Source of the DNA: Candidatus Thermoflexus tengchongensis
GTDB lineage: Bacteria > Chloroflexota > Anaerolineae > Thermoflexales > Thermoflexaceae
DNA length: 64,000 nt
Direction of reading: 5' to 3'
NCBI GenBank assembly: GCA_016842085.1
Contig: JAEVEX010000041.1
Location: 1 to 64,000 of the forward strand
Below, one piece after another: positions 37,153-46,026 of this stretch. The translations under genes and the position numbers were made by a program. The first letter of the stretch is position 1. Every line of letters begins with the position of its first letter. Below the pieces are notes generated by a model. That model was not told the DNA's origin. It was given only the letters and a program-made list of their open reading frames with translations, and searched no databases.

Positions 37153-39333
37153 ATGCCCGAGCTGCGCGGCGCGCCGCTCTTCCTGCCCGCGCTGGCGTGG
37201 CTGATGGGGCTGCTCCTCGTTCAGAGCCTTCTGCCCGGCGAGGACCTTTTCCCACGCTGGACCCTGTTTTTCCTGATCTGGATGCTCCCGGCCGTGGCCG
37301 CCGTCGGGCTCCGCTTCCCCGATCCCGGAGGCCGGCGTCTCCCCCTTCTTTTCCTGATCCTTCTCCTCGGCGCGATCCGGGGAACCCTGCGCCCGATCCC
37401 ATCCCTCCCTCCGCCGGTGGCTACGGCTGTGGCGGAGGGAGCGGAGATCACCCTCGAGGGGATCGTGGTCGATGACCCGGCCGAACGCGGCGCGGGTTCC
37501 CGCTTCCGTTTCCGCCCGGACGGTGGGGACGGTCTCCTTCAGGTGGATCTCCCCCAGGGCCGCCCGGCGTATGGAGATCGGATCCGGTTGACCGGGCGCG
37601 CAGGCCCACTCCCCGTCAGCACGGGCGTCGATCGACGCGCTGTTCTGGCCCGGCAGGGGGTCCTGGGCATATTCCGAGCCCGGGAATGGGCCCGCCTGCG
37701 ATCCGGCGAGGGAAATCCCCTGCTCGGCCTGCTCTACCGGGCGCGTGGACACGCCCGGGTACGCCTGCGGGAGATCCTCCCGGATCCGGAGGCCGGGCTG
37801 CTCATCGGTATCCTGCTCGGGGATGAGAGCAGCATCCCATGGGAGGTCGAACAGGCTTTCGCCCGCTCGGGCCTCAGCCACATCGTCGCGATCTCCGGCT
37901 ACAACATCACCCTGCTCACGGCCCTCTCCTTAACGATCTTCACCCGGCTCCTGGGCCGGCGGATCGCCCTCTGGGGAACCCTGATCCTGATCCCGGTGTA
38001 TGCCCTCTTCGTCGGCGCCTCGGCCTCCGTGGTGCGCGCCTCGATCATGGGAGCCCTCACGGTGATCGCCTGGATGCTGGGGCGCAGCCATGACGCCCTC
38101 AACGCCCTGAGTTTCTCCGCTTTCCTGATGACCCTCTGGGATCCGGCCGCGATGGAAGACATCGGCTTTCAGCTGAGCTTCGCTGCCACCATGGGGCTGC
38201 TCTTCCTGGCCCCGCCGCTGGAGGCCTGGGCTCAGGGGACGATGGCCCGGCTGTTCCGGGACCCCCAGGCAGGGACGATCGTGGAGATCCTCCGCGAGAC
38301 CCTTCTGGTCTCTCTGGCGGCCCAGATCGCCACCGCGCCGCTGATGCTGTATCATTTCCGGGAACTCTCCCTGGTCGCCCCCCTCGCCAACCTCCTGACG
38401 CTCCCCATGCAGCCCCTCGTGATGGCCCTGGGGATCCCGGCCGCCATCGGAGCGATGCTGGTGGGTCGCCTGGCCACGCCCCTGGGATGGGCAGCCTGGT
38501 GGCCGCTCGCCTGGACGATCCGCATCGCCGATCTGACTGCCCGATGGCCCCTGGCAACCGTGCGCGTCGCCCCCGGTTACCTGGAAGGGATGCTGCTTTT
38601 CTATGGAAGCGCGCTGGCGCTCCTGCTCCTTCGCGCCTGGGGCCTTCCCTGGACGGATCTGATCGCCCGTCTCCAGCCCTATCGACACGCGATCCGCACC
38701 CTCGGCCTCATCGGGGCGCTGGCCGGCATCGCGTTCACTTACCTGCCGGACGGCCGGACGCAGCTGGTGCTCTTTGAGGGAGGCCATGCGCTCCTTCTGG
38801 AGACCCCGGAGGGGCATCGGGCCTTATGGCTGGATGGATCCGGGAATCCCCCTCTCGGGGAATTGGGGCGCTGGCTGGGACCATTCGATCGCCGCCTGGA
38901 TCTCGTCATTCTCCAGGGGGAAGGAGCGATGCGCGGGGTGGACATCCTGAAAAGACGTTATCCGGTTCGCCATGTCCTGGGAGGGGAAACGCCTATCCCA
39001 ACGGGACTGCAGGTCGAGATGGGAAGGATGATGATGCGCGCGATCGAGGGTGGATGGATCCTGGAGATCGGGGGACAGCGGGCCCTGGTCACCGGCCGCC
39101 GCACGATTGAAGAGGGGATCTCCGCCGATCTGGTTCTTGCGATGGGGGAAGAGCGCCGGGGGCTGGCTGTGGCCCGGCAGGTGAACGCATGGGGGCTTCT
39201 GGTGGGGGGAACGCCGGCTGGGGGAGCGGCCGGCGCCGTCTCCGGGTTACGCCACGTCTGGCGCGCCCAGGGCCGCCGGTGGATCGCCGCCGTAACGGAT
39301 GGAACGATCTGGTGGATCGGGACCGGCCCGTGA
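37153..39333 (+). CDS. comEC: ComEC/Rec2 DNA-uptake channel with degenerate C-terminal domain
   Basis: 726 aa. A few N-terminal helices and an OB-like segment (GAEITLEGIVVDDP) precede the Competence domain, with GLSHIVAISGYNITLL and GASASVVRASIMG typical of ComEC, then multiple transmembrane helices to about residue 530. It carries incoming single-stranded DNA across the inner membrane. The C-terminal 190 residues occupy the place of the metallo-beta-lactamase domain, but the expected HxHxDH is replaced by DLVILQGEGAMRG. The start is uncertain: 37114 and 37096 are possible; 37153 fits the conserved length. No other competence gene is close. Confidence 0.85.
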   Translation: MPELRGAPLFLPALAWLMGLLLVQSLLPGEDLFPRWTLFFLIWMLPAVAAVGLRFPDPGGRRLPLLFLILLLGAIRGTLRPIPSLPPPVATAVAEGAEITLEGIVVDDPAERGAGSRFRFRPDGGDGLLQVDLPQGRPAYGDRIRLTGRAGPLPVSTGVDRRAVLARQGVLGIFRAREWARLRSGEGNPLLGLLYRARGHARVRLREILPDPEAGLLIGILLGDESSIPWEVEQAFARSGLSHIVAISGYNITLLTALSLTIFTRLLGRRIALWGTLILIPVYALFVGASASVVRASIMGALTVIAWMLGRSHDALNALSFSAFLMTLWDPAAMEDIGFQLSFAATMGLLFLAPPLEAWAQGTMARLFRDPQAGTIVEILRETLLVSLAAQIATAPLMLYHFRELSLVAPLANLLTLPMQPLVMALGIPAAIGAMLVGRLATPLGWAAWWPLAWTIRIADLTARWPLATVRVAPGYLEGMLLFYGSALALLLLRAWGLPWTDLIARLQPYRHAIRTLGLIGALAGIAFTYLPDGRTQLVLFEGGHALLLETPEGHRALWLDGSGNPPLGELGRWLGPFDRRLDLVILQGEGAMRGVDILKRRYPVRHVLGGETPIPTGLQVEMGRMMMRAIEGGWILEIGGQRALVTGRRTIEEGISADLVLAMGEERRGLAVARQVNAWGLLVGGTPAGGAAGAVSGLRHVWRAQGRRWIAAVTDGTIWWIGTGP

Positions 39334-39350
39334 GAGCTGCTTCTCCGCCC

Positions 39351-40235
39351 TCATGATCCCATCGGGCGCATGACATAAAGCGAACGCTCCCGAGGCCAGT
39401 GATGGCCCTCCGGGCAGACCACTGCCGCCTCCTCCTCCCGGGCCGGGAGCCGACAGAGCGGGCAGCGCCAGAACCCCTCTCCTCCCGGGCGCTCCCCAGA
39501 TGCGGTCTCCGCCTGAACAAAGACGCTGGGCGTCAGCTTCCAGAGAGCACCGATCCCCTGCACCCAGCCATCCATTCGGGCCAGCCAGGAGGCAGGGATC
39601 AACCGTTTCAGCCACGGATGCCGGAAGTGGGACACCGCCCGTTCCCGTCGGATCCGAAAGCCCGCCTCCTCCAGCCGGGCACGCATCCATGAGGGGTGAA
39701 AATCGAAATGGAGAGGGGCAAACTCCACAGGCTCTGGCGAGAAGGGCGACCAGGATTGAGCGCCCAGGACGTAACGGAAGATGGCCTTCAGGTGGCGCTT
39801 ACTGGCGAACTCCAGGACGAACACGCCTCCGGGCTGCAGGATCTCACGGATCTCCCGGAGCGCCCGGGGCACATCCTGGACGTGATGGATCACCCGGACC
39901 ATCACGACGGTGTCGAAGCGGCCGGGCATGAACGGCAGGCGATAGAGATCGCCCACCACGAAGCGGAAACGGGGATCATGCCCCCAGCGCCGCCGGGCCG
40001 CCTCCACCTGCGTCCGTGCGTAGTCCAGGAGATACACTTCCTCGTAGCCATCGTATAGATCGGCCAGTCGTCCGAAGCCTGCGCCGATCTCCACCAGTCG
40101 ATGGCCCTGCGGCGGCAACAGCGCCCGCAACGCGATCCGCTCCGCCAGATCCTCATAGGTCCGGCCCGCCTGCCAGAAGGCCTCGTAATCTGTCGCCTCG
40201 TAGTCGCAGACCGGAGGGGAGTCTGTCACCCGCAT
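39351..40235 (-). CDS. Class I SAM-dependent methyltransferase with C-terminal zinc-ribbon-like tail
   Basis: 294 aa. The Rossmann core has motif I LVEIGAGFGRLADLY, an acidic end of strand 2 (YLLDYA) and the VRVIHHVQDVPRALREI motif of the UbiE/Methyltransf_11 group. The last 50 residues contain CPLCRLP and a second Cys (VVCPEGHHW), a likely zinc-binding unit. GGAGGAG precedes the ATG at 40235; a GTG five codons upstream would place that site inside the gene. It is convergent with comEC (17 bp apart) and 16 bp after the membrane protein gene on the same strand. Confidence 0.8.
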   Translation of the reverse strand: MRVTDSPPVCDYEATDYEAFWQAGRTYEDLAERIALRALLPPQGHRLVEIGAGFGRLADLYDGYEEVYLLDYARTQVEAARRRWGHDPRFRFVVGDLYRLPFMPGRFDTVVMVRVIHHVQDVPRALREIREILQPGGVFVLEFASKRHLKAIFRYVLGAQSWSPFSPEPVEFAPLHFDFHPSWMRARLEEAGFRIRRERAVSHFRHPWLKRLIPASWLARMDGWVQGIGALWKLTPSVFVQAETASGERPGGEGFWRCPLCRLPAREEEAAVVCPEGHHWPRERSLYVMRPMGS

Positions 40236-40251
40236 GTCTTCTCCTCCCACA

Positions 40252-40797
40252 TCATCCGTTCAGCAGACGCCAGCTCAGGAGCCCCAGCCCGGCGATCCCG
40301 CTGAGCAGCAGGATCCCATGATCCCACAGCGATCCGGTCCGCCAGTGCGCCAGGCGCAGGCGCCCGGCCGACAGCGGCCACAGCCATGGGATCCCCTGGG
40401 GCGTGAGCGCATCCAGCAGCAGGTGGGAGAGATACCCTGCAGCCCATGCCCCGGCCAGGGCCGGTTCCTTCCAGAGCAGCGCGCCCAGAAGGCTCCAGAG
40501 GACTGCCAGAGCAAGAGAGTGCGTGGGCCCCCGATGGGGCAGGCGGATCAGCATCCACAGCAGGAAACCCCCTCCCAGGCCGATCCCGATCATCCATGGA
40601 GATCGCAGGAGATATCCGCCCAGTGTGCCCCCGACAATGGCCAGCGCCCCCAGCCCCCGCGCCCCCCGCGCCACAGAGCCCACATCCAGATCCACATCCG
40701 GGACCGCGCCGGAGAAGGCTCCCAGCACGCCCCCCAGCGGCCCACCGATCCAGAAGCCGATCACCCCTCCCGTGACGATATGCGTGCGCAATCGCAT
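40252..40797 (-). CDS. YdjM/DUF457-type membrane-bound metal-dependent hydrolase
   Basis: 181 aa with about four hydrophobic helices. The signature is the metal-binding set: His6 (RTHIVTGG), the DVDLD acidic pair (about 34-38) and HRGPTHS (about 88-94), as in the LexA-regulated YdjM family. The open frame runs upstream through the repeat block without a stop, but the family N-terminus and GTGGAGGCGGG place the start at 40797. It lies directly upstream of the methyltransferase gene. Function in the cell is not known for this family. Confidence 0.8.
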   Translation of the reverse strand: MRLRTHIVTGGVIGFWIGGPLGGVLGAFSGAVPDVDLDVGSVARGARGLGALAIVGGTLGGYLLRSPWMIGIGLGGGFLLWMLIRLPHRGPTHSLALAVLWSLLGALLWKEPALAGAWAAGYLSHLLLDALTPQGIPWLWPLSAGRLRLAHWRTGSLWDHGILLLSGIAGLGLLSWRLLNG

Positions 40798-41620
40798 CCC
40801 GCCTCCACCCCGCCGATTGGAAATCAGCCTCGCTGGCCTTTCACGCCGATGGAAATCGGCCTTGTTAGGCGTTGCGCGCCGGGCGTCGGCCTGCGCACCG
40901 ATTGAAATCGGCCTGGTTGGGCGCTTCGCGCCGGGTGCCGGCCTTCGCCGGCATGAAAACCACCCTTTGGCCGGCGTAGGCCGGCCACCGGCCTTACACG
41001 CCGATTGGAAACCGGCCTCCCGAGGCGCTGCGCGCCTTCCGTCGGCCTCCGCCGACGGGAAAACCCCCGGCCGGCGCCGGCCGGCCACCGGCCGAAGGCC
41101 CATGAGGTCGAATTCATTCGACACCCCCACCGGCCCATCGGCCCATCGCGCCGATTGAAATCGGCCTCCCGGGGTGCTCCGCACCAGGCGTCGGCCTTCG
41201 CCGACACGATCCCCCGGCCGGCGCAGGCCGGCCACCGGCCGAAGGCCCTCGAGGTCGAATTCATTCGACACCCCCACCGGCCCATCGGCCCATCGCGCCG
41301 ATTGAAATCGGCCTCCCGGGGTGCTCCGCACCAGGCGTCGGCCTTCGCCGACACGATCCCCCGGCCGGCGCAGGCCGGCCACCGGCCGAAGGCCCTCGAG
41401 GTCGAATTCATTCGACACCCCCACCGGCCCATCGGCCCATCGCGCCGATTGAAATCGGCCTCCCGGGGTGCTCCGCACCAGGCGTCGGCCTTCGCCCACG
41501 ATCCCCCGGCCGGCGCAGGCCGGCCACCGGCCGAAGGCCCCTTGAGGTCGAATTCATTCGACTCTCACGCCGGCCACCGGCCGAAGACCTCCCCCGGTCG
41601 AATTCCTTCGACACCCATAC
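40798..41620. repeat. Palindromic repeat array with 147-bp tandem period
   Basis: 823 bp without a gene. From about 41110 to 41550, three near-identical tandem copies repeat every 147 bp (the GTCGAATTCATTCGAC palindrome recurs starting near 41107, 41254, 41401 and 41547). Left of them are more diverged units. Each unit contains inverted repeats GCCGATTGAAATCGGC, GGTGC-TCC-GCACC or AGGCGC-TGC-GCGCCT, GTCGGC-CTTC-GCCGAC and GGCCGG...CCGGCC. The period is a multiple of three and stop-poor, which creates spurious long ORFs on both strands. Confidence 0.92.
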
Positions 41621-41627
41621 CCCACGC

Positions 41628-42167
41628 CTATGGCCCGGGAATCATGTCCAGCAGCGCCTTGAGATCCTTCAGGAGCAGGAGCAGCTTCCCCACCACCGGG
41701 TCCAGCCCTGAAGCCCCCAGGGCGATGTCCACCGGCTGATCAAAGCTCACCCCGATCTGGGTGCGAACCGGAACCGTCATATTCAACCGCACCGGAAGGC
41801 GAGTGCCCGGGGGCAGATTGATGAAGACCGTCCCATTGATCGTGCCCCCGCCTCCGGGCAGCTGGAACGTCGCCGCGGTGGTGATCGGCACCGGCGCCAG
41901 CGTAACCACCACCGTATCCTGTTGAACCGGGAGTTCAAAGGCCACAGGGACTGATTGCCGGATGGGGATGGTTGTGGAGATGTGGGTGCTTCCAAGATCC
42001 TGAGCGATCTCCTCCAGACGCGCCACGGTCTGGTTCACCGCGGATTTCATAGAGGCCAGCTGCATATAGAGCAAAGCCAGCACGATGACCAGGATCAGAT
42101 TCACGGTGAAGGAGAACAGAATGGCAATGTTCTTGAATGCTCCCCATAGCCGTCTGAGGAATACCAT
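41628..42167 (-). CDS. Single-pass membrane protein, function unknown
   Basis: 179 aa. One N-terminal transmembrane helix (about 14-36, IAILFSFTVNLILVIVLALL) is followed by a short coiled segment (MKSAVNQTVARLEEIAQDL) and a beta-rich domain with repeated V-x-V pattern, ending in a Leu-rich helix. I do not recognise the domain. The ATG at 42167 has GGAGGTGAAAACG upstream; the GTG three codons earlier overlaps that ribosome site and is unlikely. It stands alone between the repeat block and thrB. Confidence 0.7.
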   Translation of the reverse strand: MVFLRRLWGAFKNIAILFSFTVNLILVIVLALLYMQLASMKSAVNQTVARLEEIAQDLGSTHISTTIPIRQSVPVAFELPVQQDTVVVTLAPVPITTAATFQLPGGGGTINGTVFINLPPGTRLPVRLNMTVPVRTQIGVSFDQPVDIALGASGLDPVVGKLLLLLKDLKALLDMIPGP

Positions 42168-42325
42168 CGTTTTCACCTCCGATTAGGGCTGGAAGGCGCC
42201 TGCGCAATCGATCCCCATGACTCATCGTAATGGGCTCCGGGCGACAGGGAAGAGCGGCGAAGCCCAGTGAGCTGCTCACCTTGCTCCCTCCCCGCACCGC
42301 AATATGGCGGGGGAGGTTCGCTGAG

Positions 42326-43231
42326 CTATACCCCTGGCTCAATTTCCACCCGAACCCCTTTAAAATCGACCTCCACCACCCAGGTGCGAGCGGGGACGCC
42401 GGCTTCTTCAAACGCGGCCGCCATCGCCGTTGCGATCGCCTCGTGGCCTTCCGGAGCGAACGCTGCCAGGGCGGGCCCCGACCCGCTGATGCATACAGCT
42501 GCTGCCCCAGCGGCCCGCGCGGCCGCTACTGCCCGCTCATAACCCGGGATCAGCTGCGCCCGGTAGGGCTCGTGCAGCCGATCCCGCATGGCTCGACCCA
42601 GCAATCCCCAATCGCCTTCCCGAAAGGCGTGGACCAGGAGCGCCACATGGCTGATCTGGTAAACGACATCGTCGAGAGCCAGATAAGAGGGAAGCAGACG
42701 GCGAGCCATCTCGGTAGACACAGTGACCCCCGGGAGCGCCAGCGCCACCCGCATGGGAGGGATGGGGACGCGGGCGGCGATCAGGCCATCCTCATCCCGC
42801 GCGACCAGCACGAGCCCCCCCAGCAGCGCCGGCGCCACGTTATCCGGATGACCCTCCAGCATAGTGGCTATCTCCAGCAGGGCCTCCGGCGGATCCCGCC
42901 GTCCCATCCAGGCCTGAGCCAGGGCCAGCCCGCCGACCACGGCCGCCGCGCTGGATCCGAGACCGGACATCATGGGGATCCGATTGTGGCAACGCAGGCG
43001 CATCGGCGGCAACGCCGATCCCATCCGTTCGAACAGTGCCGCCGCCGCGCGCACCACCCGATTGGTCGCATCGCGGGGGAGGAGATCAGCCCCCTCTCCC
43101 TCAATCGTCACCTCCAGGGCGGAGGCCGGCTCGGCTTCGATCTCGTTATACAGGCCCAGCGCCAGCCCCATCCCATCGAAACCCGGGCCCAGGTTCGCTG
43201 TGGTTGCCGGAACACGTATCCGAATCCGCAT
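42326..43231 (-). CDS. thrB: Homoserine kinase
   Basis: 301 aa GHMP kinase that phosphorylates homoserine in threonine synthesis. The N-terminal RIRVPATTANLGPGFDGMG and the ATP-binding loop MSGLGSSAAAVVGGLALA are typical of ThrB, and GSGPALAAFAP is the third GHMP motif near the C-terminus. Full length. AGAGGTGAGGG lies before the ATG; a GTG four codons upstream is less likely. No other threonine gene is in the window. A small membrane protein gene precedes it by 40 bp. Confidence 0.93.
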   Translation of the reverse strand: MRIRIRVPATTANLGPGFDGMGLALGLYNEIEAEPASALEVTIEGEGADLLPRDATNRVVRAAAALFERMGSALPPMRLRCHNRIPMMSGLGSSAAAVVGGLALAQAWMGRRDPPEALLEIATMLEGHPDNVAPALLGGLVLVARDEDGLIAARVPIPPMRVALALPGVTVSTEMARRLLPSYLALDDVVYQISHVALLVHAFREGDWGLLGRAMRDRLHEPYRAQLIPGYERAVAAARAAGAAAVCISGSGPALAAFAPEGHEAIATAMAAAFEEAGVPARTWVVEVDFKGVRVEIEPGV

Positions 43232-43271
43232 CGGAGCCCTCACCTCTGCAGGTTATGAGGCAGGGGAGCCA

Positions 43272-43499
43272 TCACCCATCCCGGATCCGTCCTCCAGGTC
43301 CCTCTTCCCCGGATGGCGTAGTGGTTTCTGAATGCTCCCACCAGGCGGCCGGATGCCTCCAGGGCCCGAGGAAGAAACGAACTCCTTCATGGATCAGGCC
43401 GATCACCGAGATGACCCAGATCACAACGATGAACCCCAGCCATCCCAGCATCAGGAAGGCCATCACCACACTGATGATCGCGGCCCACTCGGGCTGCAT
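43272..43499 (-). CDS. Small membrane protein, function unknown
   Basis: 75 aa with one long or two short hydrophobic segments (AAIISVVMAFLMLGWLG and FIVVIWVISVIGLI), then a soluble tail rich in Gly, Glu and Pro. The ribosome site is weak (GAAGGGGCC about 8 bp upstream). It lies between ssnA and thrB on the same strand. The hydrophobic composition and lack of a competing gene on the other strand support it, but it could be a chance frame. Confidence 0.5.
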   Translation of the reverse strand: MQPEWAAIISVVMAFLMLGWLGFIVVIWVISVIGLIHEGVRFFLGPWRHPAAWWEHSETTTPSGEEGPGGRIRDG

Positions 43500-43560
43500 G
43501 ATCCCGGGCCCCTTCGAATTCTCCGCCGGCCATCACCCTGCGGCTGAGCGTCCATAGCCC

Positions 43561-44943
43561 TTAGAAGCCTCGCTCCGATTCCACGATCGTCCGGAATCGT
43601 TCCCAGACCCTGGGCGCATGGGCACGGGCCTCCGCGGCGATCCGTTCCTCATCAAGGGTCAGCAGCTGCCGGTCTTTCATCAGGATCCGTCCCCCGCAAA
43701 TGGTCGTGGTCACATGCGAGCCATCCACCCCAAAGATCAGATGCCAGGGCAGGTTCTCCCCCGTTAAAGGCGTGTAAGGCCGGTAATCCAGGAAAATGAT
43801 ATCCGCGCAGGCGCCAGGTGCCAGAACCCCGATGGGATGAGGCCAGAAGAGGGAGGCGATGCGGGCGTTCTCCCGGTACGCCATGGCCATGACTTCCTCC
43901 GCCCCCATGGCCCGGGGATCACGGGCATGAACTTTATGCACCAGGTAAGCGGCCTTCATCTCCGCAAACATGTTGTTGGAGAACCCATCGTTGCCCAGCC
44001 CGACCGTCACCCCCGCCTTCCGCATCGCCCCTACCGGCGCTACCCCCACCGCGTTGTTCATGTTCGAACGGGGCTGATGGCTGACCTTGCTCTGCGTGCG
44101 GGCCAGCAGGTCGATCTCCGCGGCGTCGACATGCACACAATGCGCACATAGCGTCTGCGGGCCCAATACCCCCTCCCGGGCAAGCCGTTCCACCGTTCGA
44201 ACCCCGTAGACCGTCAGGCTGTGCCCCTCATCCGCCGCATCCTCGGCCACGTGAATATGAAAGCCGCTGCCCAGCGCCTGAGCTTCCGCAACCGCCTCCT
44301 CCATGGTCTCAGGGCTGACGGTGAAGGCCGCATGAAGTCCGAAGGAGGCGGCCAGGAAGGCACCACGCGGATCCCCGGTGGCCCGCCATTCCCGAACCCG
44401 CCGGAGGAAACGGACGTTCTCCCGAATCCCCGCTCTCGCCCCCTCCAGGCCATTCCGATCGGACACCTCATAACAAAGGCACGCCCGCAGGCCCGCCTCC
44501 ATCACCGCCTCCGCGATGATGTCCAGGGAGCCATCGATGCAGGAAGGGCTGGCATGATGATCGATCAGCGTGGTGGTGCCGTGACGGATCGCATCGATCA
44601 GACAAACCAGCGCGGAAAGGCGAACCGCCTTCTCATCCAGGGCCCGGTCCAGACGCCACCAGAGCCGGCGGAGGATGTGGGGGAAATTCGAAGGAGGATC
44701 ATCATGAAGCGGCATACCCCGCGCGAAGGCCCCATAGAAATGCGTGTGGGCGCAGATGCTCCCCGGAAGGATCAGCTGACCCCGGGCATCCAGGGTCTCT
44801 GCATCCGGATACCGCGCCCGCACTTCGGCTGTGGTCCCCATCATCACAATGCGATCCCCTTCGATCGCAATCGCCCCATCCTCGATCACCCGGGGCGGAT
44901 CCTCCATTGTGCAAACGGTCCCGTGGATAATGAGCCAGGTCAT
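43561..44943 (-). CDS. ssnA: SsnA-like amidohydrolase
   Basis: 460 aa metal-dependent amidohydrolase. The first metal site is CAHTHFYGAF, followed by FGLHAAFTVSPET, HIHVAEDAADE and the C-terminal VGLGNDGFSNNM, where an Asp binds metal. The pattern fits SsnA, often linked genetically with selenium-dependent molybdenum hydroxylases, rather than chlorohydrolases of the AtzA/TrzN type. AGGAGGG precedes the ATG at 44943, and 37 extra upstream codons have no similarity. A molybdopterin hydroxylase is found at 15-18 kb, but not in the same operon. Reaction unknown. Confidence 0.8.
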   Translation of the reverse strand: MTWLIIHGTVCTMEDPPRVIEDGAIAIEGDRIVMMGTTAEVRARYPDAETLDARGQLILPGSICAHTHFYGAFARGMPLHDDPPSNFPHILRRLWWRLDRALDEKAVRLSALVCLIDAIRHGTTTLIDHHASPSCIDGSLDIIAEAVMEAGLRACLCYEVSDRNGLEGARAGIRENVRFLRRVREWRATGDPRGAFLAASFGLHAAFTVSPETMEEAVAEAQALGSGFHIHVAEDAADEGHSLTVYGVRTVERLAREGVLGPQTLCAHCVHVDAAEIDLLARTQSKVSHQPRSNMNNAVGVAPVGAMRKAGVTVGLGNDGFSNNMFAEMKAAYLVHKVHARDPRAMGAEEVMAMAYRENARIASLFWPHPIGVLAPGACADIIFLDYRPYTPLTGENLPWHLIFGVDGSHVTTTICGGRILMKDRQLLTLDEERIAAEARAHAPRVWERFRTIVESERGF

Positions 44944-45215
44944 GAGATCCCTCCTGGAAGCAGCAGTCGTGTGGCGCTCTGTGATCTCCGAGGAAATTTT
45001 CAGAGGACTGAGGGTCACCGAAGGCGGCCCCCGCCCCCGAATGATTTCTCCCACCCCTCATGGCTGGGTTCGGATCAGGCTGCGTAAGTTCTATTGATTT
45101 TCTCATAGGAGCTTTAAGGCTGGAAGCCTCACAGGGATGATACAGCTGGCCTTTTCCTGGAAGCTTTGAGGGCCATCCTGTCTCCCGCAATGGGAGCGAG
45201 GTGGATGTTCCGTCC

Positions 45216-45878
45216 TCATGAAATCGTGGAAGCCAGGACCTCGCGCACGATGGCCCGGAATTCGGCCAGGATCATCGCGGTGGCTCCCCAGATCGTGTGA
45301 TTCCCCAGGCGAAATACCGGAATCCGCCAGCGCACCCCATCAACTTCCCGCTCCTCTTCCCCCTGATGACGGGGATCCAGGAGCCATGAGAGGGTGGCCT
45401 CCAGCACCTCCGCCACTTCGATCGGAGCGGGGCGAAACCTGGGGCGCCTGGGGAGATAGCCCACCACCGGATGCACCATGAAGCCGCTGGGAGGGACAAA
45501 AAGGGGTGTAAGGGAACCCAGAAGCTCCACCGGATCTTCCAGGGGACCCAGCTCCTCTTCGGTCTCTCGAAGGGCGGCCTCCGCCGGAGATTCCCCTGGC
45601 TCACAGGCTCCCCCCGGGAGGGAAATCTGGCCTTTGTGATAGGCGACATGGAAGGTTCGCCGGGTAAGCGGGAAGGCCAGATCCAGACCATTCGGATAGA
45701 GCAGGATCAGCACTGCAGCGGCGCGAGCCCGCGCCAGCTCCTCGCTCAGACGCTCCAGCAATGCCCGTCGATAAGGAGGGGCCATCTCCCACTGGGCAGA
45801 GGCTCCAGGAAGCGGCCGGGCCAGTCGCTCCCGAAGCCCTTGAATGAGCTCCTGAAGGGAAGGTTGCGCGTGTCCCAT
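45216..45878 (-). CDS. Nudix hydrolase, CoA-pyrophosphatase type
   Basis: 220 aa. The Nudix box is present (G at about residue 97, then RETEEELG), and the family-specific region after it (LTPLFVPPSGFMVHPVVGY) resembles CoA diphosphatases such as NudL/YeaB. It would hydrolyse CoA or acyl-CoA to phosphopantetheine and 3',5'-ADP. The start is uncertain: the Met at 45878 has GGGGGA twelve bases upstream; an ATG eleven codons earlier (45911) has no ribosome site. Neighbours are unrelated. Confidence 0.85.
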   Translation of the reverse strand: MGHAQPSLQELIQGLRERLARPLPGASAQWEMAPPYRRALLERLSEELARARAAAVLILLYPNGLDLAFPLTRRTFHVAYHKGQISLPGGACEPGESPAEAALRETEEELGPLEDPVELLGSLTPLFVPPSGFMVHPVVGYLPRRPRFRPAPIEVAEVLEATLSWLLDPRHQGEEEREVDGVRWRIPVFRLGNHTIWGATAMILAEFRAIVREVLASTIS

Positions 45879-46026
45879 AGCTGGACTGATTCCCCCATTC
45901 AATGCGAGCATCCGAACAAACGGGCGAATCTGTCCCCGGCGTTCTGCCCGATCCCCGGGGTATTTTTGATAAAAATTACGCAGCTGGCCTCTGCGTCAGC
46001 CTAAAGTCCCGGAAGCGATGGTCAAA

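Noticed and set aside
40798-41499. N-terminal extension of the YdjM-like protein through the repeats
   Set aside because: The extension consists of repeat translation; the family N-terminus and ribosome site mark 40797.
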